Under the pieces are notes generated by a model. It made no database searches, was not told the origin of the DNA, and saw only the letters and a program-made list of their open reading frames with translations. From positions 19,481,874-19,545,873 of the forward strand of contig CM069455.1 in the NCBI GenBank assembly GCA_035610835.1: a stretch of 64,000 nucleotides of DNA. The letters are read 5' to 3'. Source of the stretch: Ophiura sarsii (lineage: Eukaryota > Echinodermata > Ophiuroidea > Amphilepidida > Ophiuridae). The position numbers and the translations under genes were made by a program. Positions 11,701-24,765 of this stretch are shown here, in pieces (position 1 is the stretch's first letter; each line of letters begins with the position of its first letter).

Positions 11701-13579
11701 TTCTGGTGTCCTCATTTTAGACTATAATAGGCATCGACATATATGCCTACATTTCTTATTTAAATCCGTAACATCCATGCTTATAGTTGACATAGAATCG
11801 TAGTACAAGCAAGTGATTGTATGTCGACATATTTTGATCTGAAACGTAAACTCTTGCTCTGCATGTTTATCGTTCTCTCTTTCGGCAATCTTTGATTTTG
11901 TGTCATTTGGTATAGCGCAGCTGTTTATGAAACTATGATAAATAGAATGCATTATCGCTTTGCATTATTTACGAGGTATTATATCTCTTGACGTCGCCAA
12001 CATAAACCATAATAAACTAATGGATTGCCATAATTACTGAAATATTTAAAGTAACACGATCAAAAGAAGGACTAACGGCAAGAATATATCACGGCATTCG
12101 AAGTGAAATGTAAACATGGTAAATGTCAATGGTGTATTAAGATATTTGGATAACAAATCCAATAACAAGTTTGTTTCCAGTAGTAGCAAGCCTGAAAAGT
12201 CAAATGCGAAATGCGGGTTTTTTATTTTAGTTTTTTTGCTTCTTCTTTTCTTGACTTGAAATTAGAGAAATACATTTTATTTTCTGCTACTTGTGAATGG
12301 GGTATCGATTGTGGTGAGCGAGTCCCTTGAAAACGAGTTCCGCACGAACATTTTGAGTCCCGGGAAAAAAATTTACCATCCTAAATCCGAGGTCGACAAA
12401 ATAAAAATAAGCTTACTAAAGGAAAACTTGTGAGCTAAATTAAATCACTTATTTAATGCAAATGCAAATGCAAATTTATAATGGAGATTCACTTGAAATG
12501 GGTTTATTTAGTCAAATCAGTGCATTTTCGTTACTCTTATGCTCACTAAAATGTGATTTTCGCCGCGGATTTTCACTTCCCTGTTTGCCGTTCGCCATTT
12601 TGAAACATGTTGGACACAATTTCGTCAAAAGATGGCGCCCTAACAATAGATTTTTTACCCGTTTTTTTCTATTACAAAAAATGCGCAAGAATCAAGCGTC
12701 AACATTAAATGCGCGCTACTGGAAACAAACTTGTGTTTTATTTGGCCTAATATTGTCACTTTTTTCTGTTACAATCTCATATATTCAAGATATAAGACGT
12801 TATACGTTTGCAAGCATGAATGTATTTCAACACTCGCGCGACATTTATATGATATATAGATGAAACATTGGCGCAACTGCGTAATGCAAGACTAGATATA
12901 AATCTTGCTTTAATAGTGTCGTTACACTTTGTTCCGTCGTGGACTTGAAACATCTAGCATTGTTTCCATGAATGTATGTTAGAGTCAATATTCGCCCCTC
13001 TTCTCTTTTATTATTATGCCATACCGAATCTTAAAAACTAAATCCTAATTTCCAATTAAAGTTCGTAGAGTCCTGTGTGTCAAACACGACTACATACAAC
13101 CATATTGTTATGAGTCTGAAACAACTGAGATATCGAGAAGAGAGGCAGATATTTAGCAAAATTGCGAAATACAATACGCATTGTAAAATACCATCAGGCA
13201 AGAATGCTGTTAAATGTATTTGTGAATAATGACTTCTGATTTTATAAAAGTGATTCATCAAATCATAAATTGGAGTAACTAACGACGGGCCCGCGGTACT
13301 CACTGCATATAAGAATCCATTAGTGCGTCGGATGTATTTAGATAACTTCAAATTTATTATGCATTTATATTTAAAATTATAGCTGGATTTCACTTGGTCG
13401 ATTTCTAGTTGAGATTAAACATTAATGGAAATACCAAAGCTTATCCAACTGGGATTTGTCAGTACTGGTTTAGTATGGCGTCGTCGAAACGGCTCAACAT
13501 CGTATCTCAGGAAAAGTCCTAAGACGATTTCTTGTGCAGTCCAGCATGCTTCACTTTCATCACATGACCACTGCTGTTT

Positions 13580-13720
13580 GTCAACAGCGTCTACTGGTTC
13601 CCATTGACATTACATTGTAATAAAAGGCATATTATGTTGTTAAAAGAGGGTCTTTAAGAAAATCCTGTAAGTAGTAGAATTTTTGATGTGATTTCAATTC
13701 AGTCCTCTCTTGCATGTTTT
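13580..13720 (+). repeat. Dispersed repeat family C, copy 2
   Basis: It is related to 6561-6710. In unit 1 of the large duplication its left part is absent and only the segment from 'aatcctgtaagtagtag' onward remains (from 9944). Confidence 0.75.
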
Positions 13721-15000
13721 AGTTGGGATTCAACTTCTTTTGAAAGTTATACCTAACTTAACTATGTATTATAATGTGGAGATGTGGAAGTCAGACGACC
13801 CTACTTTAACACATGTTTTACATTGTTTGTTTTCGGCGAAAGCCCTGCTGGTACTGTAGTGTAGTGGTGCTAAGCATGTTGGTACTGTAGTGTAGTGGTG
13901 ATAAGCATGCTGGACTGCACAAGTAATCGTCTTTGAGAACAGTCCATTTTCATTGGATTTTGAGATTTTGTTCTTTTATGATAATCATCGGTGCAACAAA
14001 TGGTAAGATACGTGCCAAGAGTTTAGTTTCTTGTCAATCGGAAATCACGCTATTTCGGAGCAAAGACGGTGTCATTAAAACCATGCAGTTTCCATGTCAT
14101 CTTCCTGCATGCCATCCATTTGTTATAAATACAACGTCATGTGTATATCTTCACCGGTGTAGTGTACCATCAATATGCTTCTTAGCTTTTAATATTGATC
14201 ATCATGTCCATCTATTCCCTCTGGAGAACTGGGTGGAATTGCCATAAATCATAAATATTTAAAAAGTCTATTTTGTTGTTGTTTTTATTTTGTTTGTTTT
14301 ATTTGTATTTTTAGGTGTGTTTGTTTATTCATGTGGGTTTTTTGTTTTGTTTTTCTTAGGTGATATTTGGTTCTATATTAATATCAGCTATTATGGCACC
14401 AGCTTTAAGTAGCTTATAGACAGAATTGTAAGATAGGTTCCATGACTTCCTCCCAAAGATATTCAGATTGTAAACTCATAGTGTATACATACATAAGGAG
14501 TAATACGCAGTGATTGAGTGATATATTCTCCGAATCCTATATCAAATAGCATAGATTAAACTAAAGCCGTTATCAAATTACATATTTTTTGTCATCACGC
14601 AAACTTAATCCAAAAGAGAATGCGGAGGGATTGTGATTGAAAAAACCCAAACAAAATCATCTACGTCGCGTGCATTTAAATGTACAATACAATCATGGTA
14701 CAAGTACACGGTGAAATACCAGTCTAGCAATTTGATCTCACTCTCTGTTAATAATTTATTTGCAATTTGTCAAGTGCGGAAAATCCATTCGTCGTCAGAT
14801 CAAAGAACATTACGCTTCCCAGAATGTCTTTTTTTCATTTCAATTGTTCATACATATTTGCTATACTTTGCCACAATATAATATGTGACCTCTTGCACAC
14901 GTTACAAACCTACAGTTTTCATTTATTTCATACCATCATCTACCCACACATTTATTCTAAACCCAAAACAACACGTAGACACGTCAGGTTAATGTCCAGA

Positions 15001-15305
15001 TCAGTGGCGTAGCCCCAGTTGCCCCCCCCCCCCCCCCTGACAGTATTTGTTGTGCCCCCGCCCCCCTCTTTGGATATAGTGCTTATATGTGGGGTAACCA
15101 TTTAAAAATGACCATTTTCGCCTTGTTTTTAAAAATAAATGAACATTTTTTTGGAAAAACTGCTTAAAACCCTGAGGACTGGCCAATATTTGTTGACTAC
15201 AGTGCTTTCGGACTGCGAAATTTTGTGTCCGTGCGAAATTTTTTGACCGTGCGAAATTTGTTGACTGGTCGAGATCTTGAAAGGTTGCCAAATGTGGTAA
15301 GATCC
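15001..15305 (+). repeat. G/C-tract repeat family B, copy 3
   Basis: This is the unit 2 counterpart of 11284-11590, with a shorter C tract. Confidence 0.75.
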
Positions 15306-15455
15306 CACAATGCATTCAGACTTAAACATAAATTCACAAAATATTTTTTGGCGAGATGTAAAATACGAGAATAAGTACCCAAAAAGAATAAATAAAGTTG
15401 CGGAATTCGACATATGTGTTCACTTGAACCTTTGCTTACATGAATATGGGACATC

Positions 15456-15745
15456 TTAGACCAAACAAAGAAGAAGGTCTGTCTCAGAAGCCCGCTCGCA
15501 TTGGTATGTGAAATGAGCAACGGCGCGTAGGTCTATGCGCTAGGGCCTAACAAACTTTCTTCTTCTTTTTTTTTTTTTTTTTTTGATTTTTAAAGTTAAA
15601 AAAGTACTCTGTAAGCTTGGATAAGCAAAAAAAAATATCGCAAACCTCATAGCCTATTTTCTAAAAATAAAAAAAATCGCAAAGCCCTTAGCTTTTTTGC
15701 ACAATGTTTCTGAGACAGACTTTCTTCTTTGTTTGGCCTTATCGG
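15456..15745. mobile_element. Short inverted-repeat element
   Basis: The left arm 'accaaacaaagaagaagg' + 'tctgtctcagaa' is mirrored by 'ttctgagacaga' + 'ctttcttctttgtttgg' at about 15704-15742. The roughly 230 bp between holds T- and A-runs and no ORF. The type is a foldback or MITE-like element. Confidence 0.6.
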
Positions 15746-15814
15746 ATCTGGATGTAATGAGTTGATTGATGTATCTGATTTGATGAATGTTGCAAAGGAT
15801 CTTGGGAATGGTAA

Positions 15815-18436
15815 TATATGGTCAACTCTCATGAAAATAGTGCAAATGAGATTTCAGAAGTTGAAGAAAAAAATTGTCTCCAATTTTATTTATTACACTA
15901 TTTTTTAATAGTAGACATGTACTGGATACTAGATTTAAAATTTTGTGAACAACACTCATTGCATTTTTGTACAATATAACGTTGAATTTATATTATAATA
16001 TCACTTGTTTGCAGCTTTTGCTCCATGTTTATTACGTTATATACTTCCTATCAGCTCTAAATCAGAACGAGTTTACAAACTGTGATGCCAAAAACACAAA
16101 ATTATAGTTACGAAAGCATACTTCTACCAATTACAGCGAACAAAATGCAATGTAATTTTGTAAATTGCAAGTATTATGAATTGTTTTTGGTCTTCACATC
16201 ACTGTTTGAACCTCAGCTTTAAAACTAAAAAAATGCACGGTTTTCCAAAATGAATATCTTTGTGCAAAGTATAAAATATATCTTTAATCGTATCTTTTTC
16301 CAAGCGTTATAATGTGTTTTTAAAAGTTAGCTCAGAAACAATAAATATTATGCTTTACCAAAAACGCTGGCATTGGTATTCGGACTTTATGGGGTGGGTA
16401 ACGTAATAAACATATACAAACACATGTAAACAAATATATTCAACATCGACCAAGTCAGTTTATTTTGTACACAGACATATCTTGTAAATGGTATTTTAGT
16501 AAAAGTTAGGTTGCCTAAAGTCCACTAAAAGACAGTTCTATATATTGTCGACTTGCTCTTTTGATGTAGGGTAAATATGGTGAATAACGTAATAAACATG
16601 GTCACTAAATCGACAGATGTAACATGGCACTTTACAGATATGTTGTTAGACCATGACATTATTACCTTTATGTAAATTTTAATAGCACTAAATATTGAAT
16701 AGCCTTTTATCTCTTAAAATTAGTAAGATATTGATTTGTTTTATTTAAAATGATGGTAGTAGAATTGTTAATAAGATTGTACTCTGATGATCTTTTTGTC
16801 TCCACTGTTGCATTTGGTTCTGCCGGTATCGCCATTGGTTTTTTGCACTGTGTGGCATATATTTCTGTATAATAAAGATAACAAAAACAAAACAAAGTTA
16901 ATGACATATATTGCAGCTGTTTCAGCTAGGTATACCGTATTTATTCACACAATTATACGAATTGGTTTATTACGTTATCCAATAGCCATAGAACTATGCA
17001 TCATTGAAGCATGCAAACAAATGAGATTGTGTCAGTATGTGAGACAATATGTATGTACACTAAGTTAACATTCATAAACACATAATAAATGTTGAATCAC
17101 TATAACAGGGTGCAATTATATTTATCAAATGATGGAAAGTTTATTACGTTGTCCATTATAAGGTGGTTTCAGTCCTCACATAGAATAGTCCACATATTAC
17201 AATTATAACATTGGATACAATGTATGATACTCAAGTACATCAATCATGAAAGTTACTGAATTGACGCCAACATCGACATGAGACTAGACAATGAGGTTGG
17301 TTACGTTATCCCGTTTATTACGTTATTGGCAACTGCAACAGTGCCTAATGCTGGCTTATAACGTATATACAAAGCAATCAATGAAGATGTTAACGATACC
17401 TACTGCATTTCTTCACATTATTAACCCCATTCTGATATCATAGGTCCATTTTCAATGTGCTTAAGAGATCTATAATGACTTCAACTGTCATTCAGCTTAA
17501 TGTTCATATTACTTACAAGAAAAAATGAGGAATTCTTACCATTCGTCGTGGTTTTTTTGCATTGTACTTTCATCGAGTATCCCCCATGCATGCCTGCGAA
17601 AAGGGCCTGCCACGTATCTTTGTTTAATACAGTCGTAGAGAGCAGCTGTCTCTCTGTCGATTTATTCGACAACGTAATAAACGATAACGTAGTAAACGTT
17701 TTTCGTACTCAAAGTACCATGTAGACGATCTGGAAAGAGCTAGCGAGTGTTCCAAGTAACCACATAGTCTATGTATATGTATCAAATTGGTTTTTAACCA
17801 AAAAGTGTGTTTTGATACATAGTTCGGGAGAAATCTCAACAACGTAATAAACATCCTTAACAAGGTCGCATGCTTTGCAGCATTTTGATTTCTTCTCAAG
17901 GTCAGACATGCTGCTATAGATTTTTGATAATATTATTTTCCAACACCCATGTTCTTTTAGATTCAGAATATGTACATTTAAATGTTTAAATGTTAATTTT
18001 GAACAATGTTGATCCTCAATATGACGCAGGTAACGTAATAAACATCAACATCTCGGACAACATATATGAAACTGAAACAGGTAAACATCGTAAAAGATGT
18101 GCATTTTTTTTCTATCCATGGAATATCGCTATATGTTCCCTACAAATTATGACATATCTTGTAGAAAATGGTGCCCTATTTGTATTGTAATTAATAAAGG
18201 CAAAATATACATTTATGCCGCGGACATGGAAATTTCGCTAATTTGGGGTATATGAGGGCATTTTTTTGAGTGAAAACACGTTCAGAAGTATATCAAAGTA
18301 TATAGATCCAAGTAGAAAACATCAATATCTATCTAGAAAAGAAGTTTTTCAAGCAAGAAAACATTGCATAACACAGAAATGGACCAAAGACATCAAAAAG
18401 TTCATTTTGCACTGTTTTCATGAGAGTTAACCATAT
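15815..18436. mobile_element. Motif-array element with AACGTAATAAAC repeats
   Basis: The termini are inverted: 'atggtcaactctcatgaaaa' near 15817 and 'ttttcatgagagttaaccat' near 18415. The match continues inwards through 'tagtgcaaatga' and its counterpart. Inside, the motif AACGTAATAAAC, or its complement GTTTATTACGTT, recurs about ten times in both orientations: near 16028, 16396, 16575, 16960, 17138, 17312, 17670, 17683, 17840 and 18030. No transposase ORF is present. The motif may be a binding site for a transposase supplied in trans. Confidence 0.65.
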
Positions 18437-19170
18437 CTTCTCTGTCGTCATACAAGCCTAATGGATGTGGCATTGTATCATTGCGTTATGTCATTCAGGG
18501 AAATTACTTGCATGTGAGTGAGTGAGTTTATATGAAAGATCTTTACTGCACTTCTGGCGAGAAATTGTGTATCTGTCTTAAATGTTTCATGACACTTGCA
18601 CTGTGTAGCACTCTATCGAGTCCTATACGTAAACACCGATACCCATTAAAATGAGAGTGATATTGTTCGTCAAAATACTTACGTTGTCATTTCCCTTTGT
18701 ATTTTGCATTTTTTGCAGACGACATGTCTCTCAGCTTGGATTCTTGTCATACATCACTATGTAGTCTGCATCATTTTACATCATTAATATGTTCCTCGGC
18801 AATCAGACGTGGGTTTCGACTATGAAAAGTGCATCATCGGAGTCATATGAAGTTATTAGTTTGTCAAAGAGCTGCCTACAGCACGTGCCCCTTAATGACT
18901 GGATGTGTCCTCGTCTGTGTATGTGAGGGGAGGAGGCAAACATGTGCTTCCGGAATCCTTTTACAGGGAAAAGTTTTGTAAGTATTGCATTCAATTTTTA
19001 AGTCACACAATTCTCTCAGGGCCAGTTGGAGTAGACGGGCAATTAACCCTAACTCTACTAACACCACACGGCAACTGGGCGGAAAAAAATGTTTTTATAA
19101 CCCTGAGTGCAGGTTTTTTCAAAACGGACCCAGACTATATAACGAGGCGAATATACTGAGCCGAGTGTGA
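18437..19170. other. Unassigned stretch
   Basis: No gene, terminal repeat or RNA is recognised. Confidence 0.45.
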
Positions 19171-19175
19171 CTGAC

Positions 19176-19249
19176 AGCCGTGGTGTAGTGGTTATGATCT
19201 GGACACTGGTGCTGGAGGTCTGTGGTTCAAATCCGGGGGGGGGGGGGGG
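19176..19249 (+). repeat. tRNA-derived SINE head
   Basis: An A-box-like TGGTGTAGTGGTTA at 19181-19194 and a B-box GGTTCAAATCC at 19224-19234 are spaced as in a tRNA gene. There is no full acceptor stem, and the sequence runs into a G tract. It is therefore a SINE head or tRNA-derived repeat with an internal Pol III promoter, not a functional tRNA. Confidence 0.65.
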
Positions 19250-19861
19250 GGTCGGGGTGACATTTCTGGTGAATTTGGGGGATCGGAAAACAAATGTTGC
19301 CGTGTGGTGTACTAGAGTTAGGGTTATTGAAAAACTAGAAATCACGGTGCAAATATTGTTGAATGTTTACGAGATGACAGCTAGCTTGTTCGTAAGCTGA
19401 AGTAAAAATGACTAAATAAGTGTGATCAGATCACGACTGAGACGAAGTGAAAATACGTGGGGCCCCATGACGAGACTCCATTTGAAATCTACACCCCCTG
19501 TGTGGAAAATTTGCCTTCCATAGGATAACACACCACTAAATGGTTTCCCTATACGTGTACACGTTAAAGGGTTGTTACAAAGTACACAAAAAAACCATTT
19601 TTTTCCTTATAAAGCGACTGGATTTTTCAACTTTATATTTCTTACATTTCATGATATTTTTGATCATTTAATCACAACATTTATCTATGGTAACCCTAAA
19701 AGTTCCGAGAAATGAGCCCCCGGAGTTGGACAACTGGTGTACCGCCTTCATTTATCAGAACAAGTTGAGAAATGTTGAAACACATTTACGAAATTCTTCC
19801 AAAAATCCTACAAAATGCATTGAAAATATATCTTTTGCACAGTAGTATTAGATAATAGTCC
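19250..19861. other. Unassigned stretch with a G tract at its start
   Basis: A run of about 18 G follows the SINE head (to about 19252). The rest shows no recognised feature and may include the SINE body. Confidence 0.4.
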
Positions 19862-22143
19862 TACACTGCAAAAAGGTTGCTTAGATATTTACTCAACATT
19901 TTACACAACGTTGTTCAAGTATGCAACCGCTCAACTGTTAAGTAAAATGTGCCCCACACCGTTGGATAACATGTTTTCACCAACAGTTGAACAATTCTAG
20001 TTACTCAAAAGTTGGGCAATTATATTTACTCAACAGTTGTTCAAGTATGCAACAGCTCAACTGTTGAGCATTTTTTAACCATTATTTTGTTGAGTGTTTT
20101 ATTGTTTATTGGTTGTGGGCTTTTATTTAGTGATTTGTTGGGTATTTTAAACCTATACGAACATGACGAAATAAGCTTATTTAATACATGGACGACCACA
20201 GAGATTTAGACCGATCTATCACATGCGTGATTATACGGCGCATTGTGCCGACGCATGGCGTATACTCACCGCACGAGATCGCATGGAATTATATTTGTGG
20301 GTTATTCGATACTATAAACAGGGGTAAAAGTTGGGGCAATTAAAGGTACAAAGTATGACTGCTTAAAAATGAGACTAAAGGTATTGTTTTTAGACCGTAT
20401 CCATGTTATATTGTCTGACATAAATGCATTCGGTAATATTAATTTGTGCGTAGAACAAACGACGCCTACTTAAAGTACTACCGCCCGCATATTATAAAGT
20501 GCTCAACAAAAGAAAGTCATACACTTTGTTTTGGTCCTTAAGTAATTTTCGATTATTCGTTTATCAAACAGGCTGGATAGACATGTGGAGGAATCTTTTT
20601 GGCACATTTTGATACCAAACATAACACCTAACAACAAAGATAAACCATAATTAGCACCATTTATAGAAAATTAGATTTCTATAAAAGTCTCACTTTTCAA
20701 AAGTCACATTTTCAATACACTACGCGGGGGAAAACACCAATTGTAAACAAGCGCATAAGCTGTATCAGTCCCGTGTTGATCTCTCCGCATTTCCCCTCAA
20801 TGCGCGGGCTAATTCAAATTCAAAGTGTTATGCATGGGTGAAGGCTATGAATGTAAAGGGATTTTTATGAAAGGAGAACATGGACCGATTAAGCAAATGA
20901 TGTTTAGTCGTACAAGATCTTCATTTTTATCATACAAACAATACCTTTATTCTCTAAGTATCAATTGAGCGTAGGCCTAAGTCAGATTAAAACGAACGAC
21001 ATTTGCTCAAACGTGTTTTGAAATGACCATAGCGTGACATGTCAATAACCCTGAAACAATCGTTTATTATATACAACATTATTGACTTCCAAAAGCACTC
21101 TAGCCTTTTGAAGCGCAACGAGGAAGACTTACACAGAGAAAACGATGTACAAAATATCGCTGTTCAATTTCGGTTGTACACTTTTTCAAACAACAGATGT
21201 GTAAAAGTTATACATCGTTGTTTAAAGAAGACAACATTTTTTTAAACAGGTGTTGTTTACAGTATAAAGAACGCCGTTCACATCAATACAAAGTGATCTT
21301 GAACAACGTTGTTTAATTGTGACGTCACAAGTCACGTGTCACAATGATTCGTTCGCGATATGCTGCAAATTAATGGCCGCCGTATTTCGTTCGGTAAACA
21401 AATTTCGATTTTAAATCATAATTTTAAAGATTTTGCTGACAAGATGGGGAAATACAATCAAGAAAATAATGAAATATGATGACCAAAGAACCGATATAGT
21501 TTGATGATAGACGGCGAAGATGGATATTTTTTGCAAAAATATCATTTTAATTTCGCGATTTTGCTCCACAGACAGAAGGCATCCGAATTCGACAGTTCTG
21601 CCGTTCTGTCTGTGTACTTCAACACAAGAAATTCAAGTCTTCAAATCGTGCTGGAATTTTAAACAACTACCAGTAAACAACCCTGTTTTTTTAACAACCA
21701 TCATTTAAACAACCCTGCAGTTTTAAACAACCACCATTAAACAACCCTGGTTATTTAAACAGGCCAATTTCATCCATGAGGATTGAACAACTTTCTTTGA
21801 ACAACCCAAGATGATTGAACAACTTTCTTTGAACAACCCAAGATGATTGAACAACTTTCTTTGAACAACCCAAGATGATTGAACAACTTTCTTTGAACAA
21901 CCCATGAGGATTGAACAACTTTCTTTAAACAACCCTTGAAAATTGAACAACAATTTTTAAACAACACCAATGTGTAAAATCTGATTTTAAACATGTTGTT
22001 TAAAAAGTTAAACAACTAGGTGTTTAAAACTTTAAACAACCCCAGATGTTTAATATTTTGAGCAACAAGTTGCTCAGCTCACCCGTCAAACAGCAGTTGT
22101 TCAATTTTTTAAACATGTTGTTCACTTTTTTTTTTACTGTGTA
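19862..22143. mobile_element. Motif-array element with TTGAACAAC/GTTTAAACAAC repeats
   Basis: The left end TACACTGCAAAAA and the right end TTTTTACTGTGTA are inverted. Both subterminal regions are crowded with variants of 'gttgttcaa', 'ctcaacagttg' and 'tttaaacaacc'. The middle holds ordinary AT-rich DNA and no transposase. A 32-bp minisatellite (21781-21972) has grown from the same motif. It looks like a non-autonomous DNA transposon of about 2.3 kb whose superfamily is not decided by the ends. Confidence 0.65.
21781..21972. repeat. 32-bp minisatellite, six units
   Basis: The unit begins GATTGAACAACTTTCTTTGA and continues 'acaacccaagat'. Units start at 21781, 21813, 21845, 21877, 21909 and 21941. 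The first four are essentially identical and the last two are diverged. The repetitive minus-strand reading frame across it is a by-product of the repeat. Confidence 0.95.
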
Positions 22144-22281
22144 TACGCATCAATGTATATCATGAAACTACAATGGCAAGCTACCTGCTAAAGACAGATG
22201 TTGTATGACCCAATACTGGTTTTCATATAACTTAACTGTTAAGAGTGACTTTATTCGATCACTAAGCTAGTATAGCTTCAT

Positions 22282-22558
22282 AATTAGATCATAGTTTATG
22301 CGATAGATCAATGAGTATCGAGACATGATTAGATTATGCGGTAGACTAATGAGTATAAATACATGATTAGCTTATGCGATGGACTAATGAGTATAAATTA
22401 AGGCATGATTAAATTATGCGATAGACTATTGAGTGTAAAGACATGATTAGATTATGCGATGGACTGATGAGTATAAAGACATGACTAGCTTATGCGATAG
22501 ACTAATGAGTATAAAGACATGATTAGCTTATGCGATGGACTAATGAGTAAAAAGACAT
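22282..22558 (+). repeat. Minisatellite, about 38-bp unit
   Basis: The phrase 'gacatgattagattatgcga' followed by 'tagactaatgagtataaa' recurs about seven times with point changes and small length changes. Confidence 0.9.
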
Positions 22559-22822
22559 GGGTTTAGATTTAAAATATTATACGCGCGTTTAAACAGTATT
22601 TTCTATAGTTTCAGTTTGTTTCTTGAGAAGTTCATACATTTCTACAGATAAATTAATAAGGTTGTTTTTTCTAGTTGATTCCATACGCGTGGCAGAGGTA
22701 TATGTCAAATACTGACTGAACAAATGCTGTGAGAAGTTTGTTAACCCACCCTTCTTTTCACTGCTTCGAGGTGTGATGCGCCATACATCATCGCGAATAT
22801 ACTGTAATGATTTCCACATCAC

Positions 22823-23854
22823 ATCCGCACATACCCCCGTCTATTACCGACTTCTAAAAGCACTCTTGTCTGTAAAAAACGACGATGAGGAACTAATCAT
22901 CAAATCCATTCATCATCTTTATTAATGGATGCATGTCTCTAGTTCATGTATGTATGCCAATTTAATGAACGTGCGTTATTGCAAGAACACGTGTTTGTGA
23001 TTTTGTTTTAGCATGTTTAGCGCTTGAGCTTAATACTCTAGACACACAATATGCAAGCAATACATTAGTAAATTTAATACGATGGATACATTTACATCGA
23101 GTATTATAGTATTTACTTTATCTAGCTTTACTTGGAGAGCCATCGGATGTCATGTAACTTGACATTGTGTACCACAGGATATTAACGTTTAAACCGGCCA
23201 GTCGAGATGTTATAGTTAATAAAAACGTCATATATATAAAACTGTGTAATCTTATGACGCATTATCTTTGAAATATATATAAAAACAACAGGACGGGCGT
23301 TTTTTCGGCAATGATCCATCAGCCGTTATACCCCTATACCTTTTCGATAATAAATAGCAAAATGTAGGCCTCAAATATAATATTCTTATAAAATATAATA
23401 TAAGTAAAAATTATAATACAACATCTAATAATTACAATTATGTTATCACATTTTTTAAGTACTGGGTAGATATGTAATATACCGGCCCATACTAGCGGGT
23501 ACTCTCGCTAGCTAAAGTATTATGATCTCAATTAGATTACTGCATGATTTGAAACAAGTGGGCATAAGATTATTATACACATGAGATCAAAGTTGTAGAT
23601 CCCTGAATTACTTCTTTCATTTAAAATAGACTTTGTTCATCTGAGTTTTGTGCTATCTTTGAATATCGAACCCAATTTCAATACCCACTGGGGGGGGGGG
23701 GGGCAAAATTGTAGTTACCACATGCACCCCAAATACCCTACACAGCAAATGTGAAGTCAATCGAAGGTGCGAAAAGGGAAGAACATCTCAGGACAACATT
23801 TGGCGATTCCGTGTTATATTATAGATAGGCTACTTCTACTAAAATAGTATCATA
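22823..23854. other. Unassigned AT-rich stretch
   Basis: No gene is recognised. It contains a G tract at about 23690-23703. Confidence 0.45.
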
Positions 23855-24765
23855 AGGGCTGTTAACCATCAGCATAGCTTCAGTAAAACTGCTGTAGTAA
23901 CTCTTTATTATTAATGTAATCTATATTAAAGTATACAATTTTTTTGCAGAAAATGGTTCAATGAATCCAACCATGATCATGAAATTAACCATTTTGGAGA
24001 AAATTATAAAAAACACGACCCATTTTAGGTTCTGCAAAAATTACTCAAAATATAATTTGTCAAATTTTGTCATACTAGTTTTATTATAATCCTAATACAA
24101 TTCCCTATAACAACCTTTTTTTTTAAAATATCTTCATTATTTTAGTATTGTCGACCAAAAAGTGCCAACAAATCTGCTTTTGGAACTTTTTGGTCAATAA
24201 TTCCCAAAATAATAAAGATGTTCAAAAAACCCAAACACACCCGGTTCCTAGGGAATTCTATCAGGAATAATATAATAAAACTAGTATGACAAAAGTTGAA
24301 AAATATATTTTGAGTTATGTTTGCAGAACCTAAAATGGGTCAAAAACGTGTTTTTATAATTTTCTCTAAAATGGTCAATTTCATGATCATGGTTGGATTC
24401 ATTGATACCCTTTTATGCAAAAAAATGTATACTTTTATATAAAATTATAACGAGGGTAAAACCATCCAATGGAAGAGTGCTCAACCCTAAAGGGGAGCCT
24501 TAGTAAACAAAAAACACTTGACTTGTTTGACATAATCTTTGACATATATTAATCACTTTCTGTGAACATGTATTATAATATGTACCATTGTGTGACACTA
24601 CCATTAAACATCTAGCTTCTGAGGAGTGAGGGTCTGTTCTCAGGCCCCCACGAAACAGTACTGTAAAGCAATGTAAAATCAAATTTTATACTTTTATATA
24701 TATAGATTAAATGAATAATGAAGAAGTTACGGCAGTTTTACGGAGGGTTAACAGCCCCGTGTACC
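23855..24765. mobile_element. Foldback element / long palindrome
   Basis: The sequence from about 23930 to 24150 is the reverse complement of about 24210-24440, with a centre near 24178 and a loop of roughly 20 bases. Paired examples are 'ccaaccatgatcatgaaatt' with 'aatttcatgatcatggttgg', and 'catactagttttattataat' with 'tataataaaactagtatg'. The outer arms continue with 'agggctgttaacc' (23857) against 'ggttaacagcccc' (24745). In the right arm this outer part is separated by about 240 bp of extra DNA (24445-24685). No ORF is seen. Confidence 0.8.

Larger units (their letters stand above)
11701..15415 (+). repeat. Large tandem duplication, unit 2 (3,715 bp)
   Basis: It is the same sequence as unit 1 in head-to-tail order, carrying an additional 540 bp (about 13122-13661). 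The extra block ends in dispersed repeat family C, which also occurs at 6561-6710. Unit 2 therefore probably shows the original state and unit 1 the deleted one. Near-identity means either a very recent duplication or two haplotypes placed in series by the assembler. Confidence 0.95.

Noticed and set aside
12456..12863. 135-codon ORF in unit 2
   Set aside because: It is split by a one-base T-run difference in unit 1 and has low-complexity, hydrophobic AT-rich composition. No domain is recognised.
13031..13393. 120-codon minus-strand ORF
   Set aside because: It overlaps the 540-bp indel region, has no domain or splice context, and the composition is that of random AT-rich DNA.
21781..21972. 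CRISPR-like appearance of a 32-bp repeat
   Set aside because: The units are contiguous with no unique spacers, and the genome is eukaryotic.
21770..22015. Regular protein repeat (GLFKESCSI) on the minus strand
   Set aside because: It is the translation of the 32-bp minisatellite, not a gene.
22589..22822. 77-codon minus-strand ORF ending in a lysine- and glutamate-rich tail
   Set aside because: The composition is somewhat protein-like and it could be a terminal exon, but no convincing acceptor or recognisable family supports it.
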